Assembly: GCA_002083525.1 (NCBI GenBank)
Contig: LWDM01000029.1
Location: 1 to 64,000 of the forward strand
From: Proteobacteria bacterium SG_bin9
GTDB taxonomy: Bacteria; Pseudomonadota; Alphaproteobacteria; Rhizobiales; Xanthobacteraceae
DNA: 64,000 nucleotides
Direction of reading: 5' to 3'
A model generated the notes under the pieces. It did no database searches. It saw only the letters and a list, made by a program, of their open reading frames with translations, and was not told where the DNA came from. Position numbers and translations under genes: made by a program. Of this stretch, positions 27,535 through 35,783 are shown in pieces. The number at the start of each line of letters is the position of its first letter. Positions within the stretch are counted from its first letter, which is position 1.

Positions 27535-27905
27535 CGGCAGCCGCTCCGCTAATATTGGGTCAATTTGACGCTATGCGCGCTAGGTATAGCGCTACGAGGC
27601 ATTTCGCAAGGGCGAAATTAGCGGTTGGAGGGCGCGGGATGCTCTGTTAACCCGCCGGCCGGATCGAATCCCGGTGCAAACTCTGGCAATGGCGTTTTTT
27701 GACACCAAATAGCTTCATTGCCTCTGCAAGGGTAAAGTTCGGAAAATGTGCCGGATGGGGACACCCGGCGCCATCTGTCCAATTGATCCACCGCATAATC
27801 TCCGCATAGTTCTGTTCCAGGGAAGCGGAGCAATCATTGTTTGGGAATGCGCGACCAACCGCAGCCGCGCCAAGAACAGAAACGGTAAAAATAGAGAGAC
27901 CCTGG
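27535..27905. other. Divergent intergenic region between rpoZ and the NYN gene
   Basis: 371 bp without a convincing gene. It should hold the rpoZ promoter (left side) and the promoter of the NYN-domain gene. A 96-codon minus-strand frame (27647-27937) runs through it with a plausible-looking composition but overlaps the NYN start antisense and has no ribosome site that I trust, so I do not call it. No repeats or strong hairpins were seen. Confidence 0.5.
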
Positions 27906-28535
27906 ATGTCATCCACCAACAAGATCGCACTTTTCATCGATGGGGCTAATCTTTACGCGACAGCAAAAACGCTCGGATTTGATATCGACTACAAGCGTCT
28001 GCTGCGTGAGTTTCAGAGCCGGGGCAATTTGGTCCGCGCGTTCTATTACACAGCCATCATCGAAGATCAGGAATACTCGTCGATCCGCCCGCTGATCGAT
28101 TGGCTCGACTACAACGGCTATACCGTTGTCACCAAAGTCACCAAGGAATTCATCGACGCCTCAGGCCGCCGTAAGGTCAAGGGCAACATGGACATCGAAC
28201 TCGCGGTCGATGCCATGGAGCTCGCCGAGCATGTCGACCAGATCGTCCTGTTCTCAGGCGATGGCGACTTCCGCTCGCTGGTCGAGGCCGTGCAGCGCCG
28301 CGGCGTTCGTGTGACGGTGATCTCGACCATCGCTAGCCAGCCGCCGATGATCGCCGACGAGTTGCGCCGGCAGGCGGATGTCTTTACCGATCTGGTCGAG
28401 TTGCAGGCAAAGATCGGACGCGACCCGTCCGAGCGCCCTGCACCTCGTGAGCCCAGAGAACCCCGCGAGCCGCGGCACACGCCGCAGTTCCTGCATCGGA
28501 GCACCATTGCCCCGCGCGGCGACGAAGACTTCTGA
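27906..28535 (+). CDS. LabA-like NYN-domain protein
   Basis: Predicted PIN-like ribonuclease of the NYN family, 209 residues. The domain runs from about residue 6 to 160: ALFIDGANLYATAKTLGFDIDY (first catalytic Asp), then KGNMDIELAVDAMELAEHV and ILFSGDGDFRSLVEAVQRRG type motif (as IVLFSGDGDFRSLVEA), containing the other acidic residues. The tail is low-complexity and basic, with the repeat PREPREPREPRH. ATG 27906 has GAGAGA upstream. It overlaps the following uracil-DNA glycosylase gene by 29 bp. Related proteins include LabA of cyanobacteria and mammalian limkain b1. RNA target unknown; nuclease activity is inferred from the acidic residues. Confidence 0.85.
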   Translation: MSSTNKIALFIDGANLYATAKTLGFDIDYKRLLREFQSRGNLVRAFYYTAIIEDQEYSSIRPLIDWLDYNGYTVVTKVTKEFIDASGRRKVKGNMDIELAVDAMELAEHVDQIVLFSGDGDFRSLVEAVQRRGVRVTVISTIASQPPMIADELRRQADVFTDLVELQAKIGRDPSERPAPREPREPREPRHTPQFLHRSTIAPRGDEDF

Positions 28536-29229
28536 CAAGTCTGAAGGCGAGCGCCCTAGCGCTCGCCCTTCACGTTCGTTTGAAGAGCAAATTTCCTTCA
28601 AAGAACCTGGCCGCGACTGCCCGCTCTGCCCTCGCCTCGTCGTCTACCGCAACGACAACCGCGCCCAGCATCCGGACTGGTTCAACGGACCGGTGAAGTC
28701 ATTCGGCAATGCCGACGCCCGGCTCCTTATCGTCGGCCTCGCGCCCGGCGTTCAGGGTGCGAACCGCACCGGGCGGCCGTTCACAGGTGACTATGCCGGC
28801 GAACTCCTCTACGCGACATTGCTCGCACACGGTTTTGCCAAGGGTGTGTTCAAGGCATCCCCCGACGACGGACTGACACTCACCGATTGCCGCATTACCA
28901 ATGCGGTGCGCTGCGTGCCGCCGCAGAACAAGCCGCTGCCGGTCGAAATCAACACCTGCCGCCAATTCCTCGCCGGCACCATCGCCGAGATGCCGAAGCT
29001 CCGCGCGATCGTCGCGCTCGGCCGCATCGCGCACGACACGCTGCTCAAGGTCCTGAAGCTTCGGGCGGCCGCCGCCCCCTTCGGCCACGGCACCATCCAT
29101 CGGCTCGACGCCTTCAGCCTCTACGACAGCTATCACTGCTCGCGCTACAACACGAATACCGGCGTGCTGACGCCGGAGATGTTCAACGCTGTGTTTGCAA
29201 AAGTGCGCACGGATCTCGACGCCGGCTAA
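28507..29229 (+). CDS. Uracil-DNA glycosylase, family 5 (UDGb-type)
   Basis: Removes uracil and possibly hypoxanthine from DNA. The protein (240 residues from TTG 28507) starts with a Cys pair in GRDCPLCPRLVVYRND that would bind an iron-sulfur cluster. Motif A is VGLAPGVQGANRTGRPFTG and the C-terminal motif is HCSRYNTNTGVLT, resembling the UDGb HPSxxNxxTG form. VPPQNKPLPVEINTCR supplies another cysteine. The TTG has GGAG 5 nt upstream and lies within the end of the NYN gene; ATG 28378 is an alternative but gives 43 residues with no family likeness. Coupling to the NYN gene is inferred. Confidence 0.85.
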   Translation: MPRAATKTSDKSEGERPSARPSRSFEEQISFKEPGRDCPLCPRLVVYRNDNRAQHPDWFNGPVKSFGNADARLLIVGLAPGVQGANRTGRPFTGDYAGELLYATLLAHGFAKGVFKASPDDGLTLTDCRITNAVRCVPPQNKPLPVEINTCRQFLAGTIAEMPKLRAIVALGRIAHDTLLKVLKLRAAAAPFGHGTIHRLDAFSLYDSYHCSRYNTNTGVLTPEMFNAVFAKVRTDLDAG

Positions 29230-29233
29230 AGTC

Positions 29234-30085
29234 TCACTTCGCCGTCGCGCGAAGCGCCGCCCCGAGGTTGCGCAGGGTTGCCCGATTTCGAGGATCGGAT
29301 ACCCGCGAATGCATCACGAGATCGGACGGCGACAAGGCCGGCAGCGACAGCATCTCGCCCACCTCGACCGTCCCCGCCGGCGCACACCGCCGCGCCAGCG
29401 CCCCGACCGCCAGTCCAGCAGACACTGCAGCCGCGACGGTCGCCACACCGCCACCGATGAAAACCTCGGTCCAGGGAATGCCTGCCGTATCGAGCACCCG
29501 CTTCGCCGACGCGCGCACGCCGCATGGCCCTGAATGCGTAGCGATGCGCAGCGGTTCACCGGGGCGAGCGACAAAGTCGTCGGCCGCAAACCAACCAAAG
29601 TGCTCCTTCATCAGCTTCTCGCCATCGCGCCGCATATCGTCGTGACTCAACACGATCGCCGCATCGAGCTGGCCGTCGTCGAACTCCTTCAACACCTCGT
29701 GCGACGCTGCGACGTGCATTTCCACGACAAGGTTCGCCTCCTGCTCGCCGATGCGCTTTAGCAATCGCGGCAATTCCGGGCCGACGACGTGGGTGCTGAT
29801 GCCGATGACGAGACGACGGTGCTCGATCTTGAACGTCGCGAACGCACGCGCGTGGGCGTCAACGAGGTCACGCGCGGCCGGAAGGAATGCGGTGCCTTCG
29901 GCCGATAGCCGGACCAGCCGCGGCGTGCGCTCGACAAGGCGCCGCCCGAGCCGGTCTTCCAGGCGCTTGAGCTTCAGACTGACGGCCGACTGAGTTGAGC
30001 CCAACGCTTCCGCCGCCCGGGTGAAGTTCTTGAAATCCGCCACGGAAACAAAGGCTTGAACAGCTTCAAGATCGAGGGTTTTCAT
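29234..30085 (-). CDS. LysR-family transcriptional regulator (next to tautomerase)
   Basis: DNA-binding regulator of 283 residues. The N-terminal winged helix is DLEAVQAFVSVADFKNFTRA, then AALGSTQSAVSLKLKRLEDRLG (seen as EALGSTQSAVSLKLKRLED). The C-terminal effector-binding domain covers about 90-283. It is divergent from the tautomerase gene at 30203; LysR proteins commonly regulate a divergent neighbour. The effector is unknown. It is convergent with the glycosylase gene, with stop codons 4 bp apart. Confidence 0.9.
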   Translation of the reverse strand: MKTLDLEAVQAFVSVADFKNFTRAAEALGSTQSAVSLKLKRLEDRLGRRLVERTPRLVRLSAEGTAFLPAARDLVDAHARAFATFKIEHRRLVIGISTHVVGPELPRLLKRIGEQEANLVVEMHVAASHEVLKEFDDGQLDAAIVLSHDDMRRDGEKLMKEHFGWFAADDFVARPGEPLRIATHSGPCGVRASAKRVLDTAGIPWTEVFIGGGVATVAAAVSAGLAVGALARRCAPAGTVEVGEMLSLPALSPSDLVMHSRVSDPRNRATLRNLGAALRATAK

Positions 30086-30100
30086 GGCCAGCCATTATAA

Positions 30101-30127
30101 ATCGATATCATTGATATACGATATGAT
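30101..30127. promoter_or_regulatory. AT-rich operator candidate between LysR gene and tautomerase gene
   Basis: A run of GATAT-containing half-sites lies 16-42 bp upstream of the LysR start. It includes the palindrome ATATCATTGATAT (30105-30117) and repeated CGATAT units at 30103 and 30119. AT content contrasts sharply with the flanks. A LysR operator of the T-N11-A kind is plausible; the exact bases are not proven. Confidence 0.45.
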
Positions 30128-30202
30128 ACGCTATTTAAATGCCGAAACCAAGCGTAGGTTTGCTGCGGATGGATCGTCAGATCCGATCAACAGGAGGTCC
30201 AC

Positions 30203-30622
30203 ATGCCGCTCTCACGCATCTCGCTTCGCAAGGGAAAGTCCGCCGCCTACCGCAAGGCCATCGTCGATGGCCTCTACAAAGCGATGCGCGACACCTTCGA
30301 CGTCCCCGAGAACGATTTCTTCATGACGTTCTCGGAGCTCGACGCCGACAGCTTTATCTACAGCCGTGACTATCTCGACATCGCCCGCAGCGACGATTTT
30401 GTCGTGATCCAGCTGACCGTCAGCAACACGCGGCCGCAAGCCAAGAAGCTCGCGCTGTATCGCGCCATCGCTCAAAACCTGACGGCGAACCCCGGCCTGC
30501 GGCCGGAGGATATCTTCATCAATCTCGTGGAAGTGCTGCCGGAGAATTGGTCGTTCGGCCACGGCCTCGCGCAGTACGTGAAGCCCGAGACGACGGTGAA
30601 GACACTGGAGCCCGCGCGCTAG
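30203..30622 (+). CDS. Tautomerase family protein
   Basis: Small tautomerase-superfamily enzyme of 139 residues, with the expected Pro directly after the initiator Met (MPLSRISLRKGKSAAYRKA), which would act as the catalytic base after Met removal. Further matches are PENDFFMTFSELDADSFIY and EDIFINLVEVLPENWSFGHG. The arrangement resembles the Tautomerase_2 group (malonate-semialdehyde decarboxylase-like). Substrate unknown. AGGAGG lies about 8 nt upstream of ATG 30203. Probably controlled by the divergent LysR protein. Confidence 0.88.
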   Translation: MPLSRISLRKGKSAAYRKAIVDGLYKAMRDTFDVPENDFFMTFSELDADSFIYSRDYLDIARSDDFVVIQLTVSNTRPQAKKLALYRAIAQNLTANPGLRPEDIFINLVEVLPENWSFGHGLAQYVKPETTVKTLEPAR

Positions 30623-31216
30623 TCAGCGCGGGTTCGCCTGGAGCCAGGCGAGAACGTCAGCTGCGTTCTGATCCGGTGGAAACACCGGATAGAACACATG
30701 GGCGATGCGGCCGTCGTCGACGATCAGCGCGAGCCGCTTGATCAAGGTCAGCCCGGCGGCTTCCATCGTCGGCAGGTTCATCGCCTTGGTCAGTTCGAGC
30801 TTCTCGTCGGACAGCACTGGGAACGGCACATGCAGGCGGTCGGTCATCGCCTTCTGATAGTCGTGCGACTGCGTCGACAGACCGAACACGCTGCTCGCGC
30901 CGGCCTCTTTCAGGTCCTTGAACAGATCGCGGAACGAACAGGTCTGCGGTGTGCAGCCGCGCGCGCCCGGGATCATGTCCCAGTCATCGACCAGCGCGAT
31001 TTGGCCCGGCTCGCCCGTGCGCGGATAGGCGAACACAACGACGCGACCTTTCTGCAAGGCCAGCGTTACCTTGCTGCCATCGGTCGCTTGCAACGCCACC
31101 GGCGGCACGGTCATGCCCTTCAGGTGTTTGGTGCCGCCATCGTCTTCCGGTGCCGGAATTTTCGACCAATCGACATCCATGATGTTGGGCTGGCTGATCT
31201 GATGAATCTGGCTCAT
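30623..31216 (-). CDS. Peroxiredoxin (PrxQ/AhpC-TSA superfamily)
   Basis: Thiol peroxidase of 197 residues. After a lead of about 35 residues the thioredoxin-like fold starts (TVPPVALQATDGSKVTL). The active site is RGCTPQTCSFRD, with Cys88 as probable peroxidatic and Cys93 as resolving cysteine (C-x4-C spacing as in PrxQ/BCP). Later residues FPVLSDEKLELTKAM also match. ATG 31216 is chosen for AGGGG upstream; the open frame extends to 31336 without similarity. It starts 4 bp after the smpB stop, so it is cotranscribed with smpB. Confidence 0.85.
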   Translation of the reverse strand: MSQIHQISQPNIMDVDWSKIPAPEDDGGTKHLKGMTVPPVALQATDGSKVTLALQKGRVVVFAYPRTGEPGQIALVDDWDMIPGARGCTPQTCSFRDLFKDLKEAGASSVFGLSTQSHDYQKAMTDRLHVPFPVLSDEKLELTKAMNLPTMEAAGLTLIKRLALIVDDGRIAHVFYPVFPPDQNAADVLAWLQANPR

Positions 31217-31220
31217 GGCA

Positions 31221-31694
31221 TCATCCCCTCGACCGCAACAGACGGCCCTTTTCGCGGCTCCAGTCGCGCTTCTTTTCGGTCTCGCGCTTGTCGTGCAGTT
31301 TCTTGCCCTTGGCCAGCGCGAGTTCGAGTTTCGCACGCCCCTGCTCGTTGAAGTAGAGCTTCAGCGGAATAAGCGTCATGCCTTCGCGCTCGACCGCGCC
31401 GATCAGCTTGTTGACCTGACGCTTGTGCAGCAGCAGTTTCCGGTCGCGGCGCGGCTCATGATTGAAGCGATTGGCCTGCAGGTATTCGGGGATGTTGGCG
31501 TTGACGAGCCAGATCTCGCCGCCGCGCGAGTCCGCGTAGGACTCTGCGATCGTCGCCTTGCCGGTGCGGATTGACTTCACTTCCGTTCCGGTCAGCACAA
31601 GGCCCGCCTCGAGGGTATCCTCGATAGCGTAGTTGAAACGTGCCTTACGGTTCTCGGCGACAACTTTGATCGCGCGCTGGTTTTTCTCGGCCAT
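31221..31694 (-). CDS. smpB: SsrA-binding protein SmpB
   Basis: Partners tmRNA in trans-translation to rescue stalled ribosomes. The 157-residue protein contains VAENRKARFNYAIEDTLEAG, LTGTEVKSIRTGKATIAESY, HEPRRDRKLLLHKRQVNKL and LIPLKLYFNEQGRAKLEL, the full OB-fold pattern. The basic tail (KKLHDKRETEKKRDWSREKG) would reach the decoding centre. It follows mscL by 46 bp in the dapA-mscL-smpB order. Confidence 0.96.
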   Translation of the reverse strand: MAEKNQRAIKVVAENRKARFNYAIEDTLEAGLVLTGTEVKSIRTGKATIAESYADSRGGEIWLVNANIPEYLQANRFNHEPRRDRKLLLHKRQVNKLIGAVEREGMTLIPLKLYFNEQGRAKLELALAKGKKLHDKRETEKKRDWSREKGRLLRSRG

Positions 31695-31740
31695 GACTTT
31701 ATCGGCTTAAGCGGCCAGCGCGCGAAAACGCGAACGGCGC

Positions 31741-32157
31741 TCAGCCCTTCTTGAGAAGGTCGCGGATTTCCGTAAGCAATTCCTGCTCGCGGGTCGGTTT
31801 CGGCGGCTCGGACGGCGCCGTCTCTTCTTTCTTCTTCAGCCGGTTCATGCCGCGAATAACCATGAACAGCACAAAGGCGACGATGGCGAAGTTCAGCACC
31901 AGCGTCAGGAAGCTGCCCCAGGCCAGCACCGCGCCCTGCTTCTTTGCGTCGGCGAGGTTGGTCGCCGTGACCGTTTTCGCCAGACCGGTAAAGTAGTTCG
32001 AAAAATCGAGACCGCCAGTCACCGCACCGATGATCGGCATGATGATGTCAGTCACCATAGAATTGACGATGGCGCCGAACGCGGCGCCGATGATGACGCC
32101 GACCGCGAGATCGACGACGTTGCCCTTGAGTGCGAATTTTTTGAATTCTTCAAGCAT
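31741..32157 (-). CDS. mscL: Large-conductance mechanosensitive channel MscL
   Basis: Inner-membrane emergency valve against osmotic downshock. The 138-residue protein begins MLEEFKKFALKGNVVDLAVG, the typical N-terminal helix and start of TM1, followed by VIIGAAFGAIVNSMVTDIIM. TM2 is LVLNFAIVAFVLFMVIRGMN. A cytoplasmic bundle ends RTKEQELLTEIRDLLKKG-like (here TREQELLTEIRDLLKKG). The periplasmic loop is slightly longer than in E. coli. It is inserted between dapA and smpB. Confidence 0.95.
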   Translation of the reverse strand: MLEEFKKFALKGNVVDLAVGVIIGAAFGAIVNSMVTDIIMPIIGAVTGGLDFSNYFTGLAKTVTATNLADAKKQGAVLAWGSFLTLVLNFAIVAFVLFMVIRGMNRLKKKEETAPSEPPKPTREQELLTEIRDLLKKG

Positions 32158-32181
32158 GACACAACACCCCCGTTGGCATGG

Positions 32182-32207
32182 TTGGCGGCCGCTGGCACGG
32201 CCGCCAA
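32182..32207 (-). terminator. Strong hairpin between dapA and mscL
   Basis: TTGGCGGCC (32182-32190) pairs perfectly with GGCCGCCAA (32199-32207) around an 8-nt loop. No T-run follows on the minus strand, so it may be an attenuating or mRNA-stabilising hairpin and not a true intrinsic terminator. Confidence 0.4.
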
Positions 32208-32232
32208 AGGTTCAACTCGTAACCGCCGAAAA

Positions 32233-33126
32233 TCAGTTCAGCAGCCCCGCATAGACCATTGCATCGCGTACACCCTTCGCAGCGGGCGGGGTCATCGCAA
32301 CCAACGGCAACCTCAGTTCCTCGTCGAGGCGGCCGAGCAGAGCAAGTCCATGCTTGGCACCTGCAACGCCCGGCTCACGGAAGATCGCGTCGTGCAACGG
32401 CGTCAGCCGGTCCTGAACTTTCAGGCCCGCTGCGTAGTCACCCTTCAGCACCGCTGTCATCAGTTCGGCGCAGGCTTTCGGCGCAACATTCGCGGTCACC
32501 GAGATGCAGCCATGACCGCCGGCCGCCATGTAGGCCAGCGCAGTCATGTCCTCGCCCGAGAGCTGGATGAAATCCGGTCCCATGGCGTGGCGCTGCTGCG
32601 AGACGCGCGCGAGGTTTGCGGTCGCGTCCTTGACGCCGGCAATGTTCTTCAGCTCGAAGAGGCGCGTCATCGTCTCGACGGAGAGATCGACCACTGAGCG
32701 CGGCGGAATGTTATAGATGATGATCGGAATTCCGATCGCATCGTTCACCGCCTTAAAGTGGTGATACATGCCTTCTTGCGTCGGCTTGTTGTAGTACGGC
32801 GTCACCACCAGCACGGCATCGGCGCCGGCCTTCTCCGCATGCTTGGCGAGGCTGACGGCCTCGCGCGTCGAATTCGAGCCTGCACCGGCGATCACCGGCA
32901 CGCGGCCCTTCGCTTCCTGCACGCACCACTCGACGACCTTGTGGTGCTCGTCGTGCGTGAGCGTCGGGCTCTCGCCTGTGGTGCCGACGGGGACCAGCCC
33001 GTGACCACCTTCATCGATCTGCCAGTTCACAAGCGCGCGGAACCGAGCCTCGTCGAGCTCGCCGCCTTTTTTGAATGGCGTGACCAAGGCGGTAAGGGAC
33101 CCCGCAAACTTTGTCTTGGCAGCCAT
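32233..33126 (-). CDS. dapA: 4-hydroxy-tetrahydrodipicolinate synthase
   Basis: Condenses pyruvate with aspartate semialdehyde, the first step of the diaminopimelate/lysine branch. The 297-residue protein from ATG 33126 (GGAG 8 nt upstream) has SLTALVTPFKKGGELDEA and VPVGTTGESPTLTHDEH. It also has VVTPYYNKPTQEGMYHHF (Tyr-containing catalytic loop) and NIAGVKDATANLARV with the Schiff-base Lys. Upstream extension to 33162 shows no similarity. It heads the leftward dapA-mscL-smpB-prx group and is divergent from the transglycosylase gene. Confidence 0.96.
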   Translation of the reverse strand: MAAKTKFAGSLTALVTPFKKGGELDEARFRALVNWQIDEGGHGLVPVGTTGESPTLTHDEHHKVVEWCVQEAKGRVPVIAGAGSNSTREAVSLAKHAEKAGADAVLVVTPYYNKPTQEGMYHHFKAVNDAIGIPIIIYNIPPRSVVDLSVETMTRLFELKNIAGVKDATANLARVSQQRHAMGPDFIQLSGEDMTALAYMAAGGHGCISVTANVAPKACAELMTAVLKGDYAAGLKVQDRLTPLHDAIFREPGVAGAKHGLALLGRLDEELRLPLVAMTPPAAKGVRDAMVYAGLLN

Positions 33127-33478
33127 GGTTTTTCTCCAACGCTTCGCGAATTGCCGGCGCATCGGCCGGAAAGTTGTTTGTCCGTAAAGTGATACTTGGT
33201 CCGGCGGCGCGATGAAAGCCCGGCCCTCGGTGCGGCACTGGAAAACGGGGGACCGTTCCGCGGAACGTCGGCGCGGTTTTCGGACATCTCACGCCGGCAC
33301 CGCGACGTCCGGCCCCGCGAAGTTCCTTGCGCCGCTTTTCTGCCGAGGTGTTGCGACACACTGCCCGCAGTTTCGCACATTTAGCGTTTTATCAACACTA
33401 TCAATGCAGTAGCATTGATGTTGATGGACCGTTTTGATTCGTCCTCCCGTCCTCTGGGTCATCTTGAGGAAATCGGAT
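33127..33478. other. Divergent intergenic region between dapA and the lytic transglycosylase
   Basis: 352 bp without a gene. It holds a 14-bp palindrome, CGTTCCGCGGAACG (33254-33267), and a long imperfect hairpin at 33391-33425 near the transglycosylase. The AT-richer stretch at 33380-33440 is the likely promoter side of that gene. The dapA promoter should lie towards 33130-33250. Confidence 0.5.
33391..33425. promoter_or_regulatory. Bulged inverted repeat upstream of the transglycosylase
   Basis: ATCAATGC (33400-33407) pairs with GCATTGAT (33412-33419) around AGTA. A second arm, ATCAAC (33391-33396), pairs with GTTGAT (33420-33425) after a 3-nt bulge. The whole element ends 54 bp before the TTG start. 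It could be a protein-binding site or an mRNA leader hairpin. Confidence 0.5.
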
Positions 33479-35671
33479 TTGACCGAACTGAAATTGAGAC
33501 TTGCGCGGTATCTGGCCGCTTCAGCGCTCGCTGCCGCTCCGCTGTGGCCGCATGCCGCCGATGCAGTGCCGCTGCCGAAGCCACGGCCGATCGCGCGAAA
33601 CGTCATTCCGAAGACCACGCCTCTGACGGAGCTGGAAAAGCCGCAGATGGCGGCTGCTCCGACAACGCTCGCACCTGTTTCGCCCGACACCACGGCCATT
33701 CCGACAGCGCCACGAACCGTCTCGCCGAAGAAGCCGTCGGCTCCCGCGGCAGTCACCTCGACACTGACGACGTCGCAAGCGGATCTGGACGCGCTCGAGA
33801 ACGTCATCGAATTCTCCCGCAAGGGCAAAACCGCGGACGCAACGCAGACGCTCGCGACCATCGGCGATCCCATCGCTCGCAAGCTCGGCGAATGGGTGAT
33901 CCTGCGTAGCGGAGGCGGCATCCCGTTTGAGCGCTACCGCGCCTTCATCAACGGAAATCCAAGTTGGCCCTCGCAATCAGCGCTGCGCCGGCGCGCCGAA
34001 GGCGCACTCTGGGATGATCGCCGCGAAGACGGACTCGTCTTCGGCTGGTTCGATAACGAGACGCCCTCCTCCGCCAAGGGCAAATTCGCCCTCGCCCGCG
34101 CACTGCTCAATCGCGGCGACCGGCGCGGCGCCGAGAAACTCGTGCGCGACGCGTGGCGCAACGACACGATGGGTAGCGATCTCGAAGAAGCCGCGCTGGA
34201 GCTGTTCGGTTCGCTGATTACGCCGGGCGATCACAAGGCGCGGATGGATGCCCTCCTCTACGACGAGGAAAACACCGCAGCGATGCGGGCGGCCAAGCGT
34301 CTCGGTGCCGGTCAGGTTGCGCTCGCCAAGGCGCGCATCGCAGTGAACGACAAGGCGTCGAATTCGAAGGCTGCGCTCGATGCAGTACCGCACGACCAGC
34401 ACAGCGATCAGGGCTACATCTTCGCCAAGATTCAACATTTGCGCCGCCAGGAGAAACACACCGAAGCAGCGCAATTGATGATGCAGGCGTCGCGCGATCC
34501 GGCGAAGCTGCACAACACCAACGAATGGTGGGTCGAACGCCGTTTGCTGGCGCGCAAGCTTTTGGACGACGGCGACAACCGCTCGGCGTATCTCATCGCG
34601 CGCGATGCCGCCCCGCCCGTTCGCGACATCTATCGCACCGAACACGAATTCACTGCTGGCTGGATTGCGTTGCGTTTCCTCAACGATCCTGCGACTGCGG
34701 CGCAGCACTTCGCACGCATCGGCGGCAACACCCGCAACCCGACCGCGATCGCCCGCGCCGGCTACTGGCAAGGCCGCGCGGCGGAAGCGATGGGCCGCAG
34801 CGGCGATGCGCGCAGCGCCTATCAGACGGCCGCAGCGCAATCGACGAGCTATTACGGACAACTCGCACGCGCCAAGCTCGGCTTACCACAGCTGGCACTC
34901 AACGATGCGCCGTCGAGCCGTCGCGGCGCCGAGAAATTCGAGATCGTCCGGGCTGTCGAGATTCTCTATGCGCTCGAGGAAAACGAAACCGCGATCCCGA
35001 TCTTCACCGATATGGGCGAGCGTGCCGAAGCAGATGTGCTTGCGGCACTGAGCGAACTTGCCTCGAAGAACGGCGACGCGCGCGCGCAACTGATCGCCGG
35101 CAAGGCGGCGCTGAACCGCGGGCTTCCATTCGATTTCCACGCCTATCCAGTGAACGGCATTCCGCCCTTCAAGTCGATCGGCCCGGATGTCGAGCAGAGC
35201 ATCGTCTACGCGATCGCGCGCCAGGAAAGCGCTTTCCATCCGACGATCGTCTCGCCGGCCAACGCCTACGGGCTGATGCAGGTGACCGCCGGTGCCGGCA
35301 AGACCGTCACCAAGAAGTACGGCGTCGGCTTCGACCTCGGACGGCTGAAGAGCGATCCTGTCTACAATGCCTCGCTCGGCGCAGCCGAACTCGCGACGCT
35401 GATCGAGGACTATCGCGGCTCCTACATCCTCACCTTTGCGGCCTACAACGCCGGGCGCGGCAGTGTGAAGAAGTGGCTCGCCCGTTACGGCGACCCGCGT
35501 GATCCGAAGATCGATGCGGTCGATTGGGTCGAACGCATTCCCTTCTCCGAAACGCGCAATTACGTTCAGCGGATCATGGAGAACGTGCAGGTCTACCGCA
35601 GCCGCTTCGGTGGTGGCACTCGGCTTCAGATCGAGGCCGACTTGCGCCGCGGCGTGGCCGCCGTCGAATAG
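33479..35671 (+). CDS. Soluble lytic murein transglycosylase (Slt family)
   Basis: Cleaves peptidoglycan glycan strands with formation of 1,6-anhydromuramyl ends in the periplasm. From TTG 33479 the protein has 730 residues. A signal peptide (KLRLARYLAASALAAAPLWP then HAADA) leads into a proline-rich linker, and a long alpha-helical superhelix covers about 100-550. The SLT domain at about 570-720 has catalytic Glu583 in ARQESAFHP, AYGLMQVTAGAG and FAAYNAGRGSVKKW. TTG 33479 is preferred because GAGGA (33466-33470) lies 8 nt upstream; TTG 33434 is the farthest alternative. Confidence 0.92.
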   Translation: MTELKLRLARYLAASALAAAPLWPHAADAVPLPKPRPIARNVIPKTTPLTELEKPQMAAAPTTLAPVSPDTTAIPTAPRTVSPKKPSAPAAVTSTLTTSQADLDALENVIEFSRKGKTADATQTLATIGDPIARKLGEWVILRSGGGIPFERYRAFINGNPSWPSQSALRRRAEGALWDDRREDGLVFGWFDNETPSSAKGKFALARALLNRGDRRGAEKLVRDAWRNDTMGSDLEEAALELFGSLITPGDHKARMDALLYDEENTAAMRAAKRLGAGQVALAKARIAVNDKASNSKAALDAVPHDQHSDQGYIFAKIQHLRRQEKHTEAAQLMMQASRDPAKLHNTNEWWVERRLLARKLLDDGDNRSAYLIARDAAPPVRDIYRTEHEFTAGWIALRFLNDPATAAQHFARIGGNTRNPTAIARAGYWQGRAAEAMGRSGDARSAYQTAAAQSTSYYGQLARAKLGLPQLALNDAPSSRRGAEKFEIVRAVEILYALEENETAIPIFTDMGERAEADVLAALSELASKNGDARAQLIAGKAALNRGLPFDFHAYPVNGIPPFKSIGPDVEQSIVYAIARQESAFHPTIVSPANAYGLMQVTAGAGKTVTKKYGVGFDLGRLKSDPVYNASLGAAELATLIEDYRGSYILTFAAYNAGRGSVKKWLARYGDPRDPKIDAVDWVERIPFSETRNYVQRIMENVQVYRSRFGGGTRLQIEADLRRGVAAVE

Positions 35672-35723
35672 TCGGCTGTTCTCGCCAACGCAAAAATCCC
35701 TGCCGCGCGGCCATTTTTTGCAT

Positions 35724-35762
35724 TGTGAAACAACACGGCGGGCGACTCTCAGCGCCCGCCGT
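35724..35762 (-). terminator. Hairpin terminator after porin 1
   Basis: ACGGCGGGCG (35735-35744) pairs perfectly with CGCCCGCCGT (35753-35762) around an 8-nt loop. On the minus strand it is followed by TGTTGTTTC, a weak T-tract. It lies 21 bp past the porin stop codon and faces the end of the transglycosylase gene, so it may serve both. Confidence 0.65.
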
Positions 35763-35783
35763 CATCATCGAAGTGGGGCCGGA

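Noticed and set aside
27647..27937. 96-codon minus-strand frame between rpoZ and the NYN gene
   Set aside because: Composition is fairly protein-like but it begins antisense inside the NYN gene, has no convincing ribosome site and no recognised motif. It could be reconsidered if transcription data support it.
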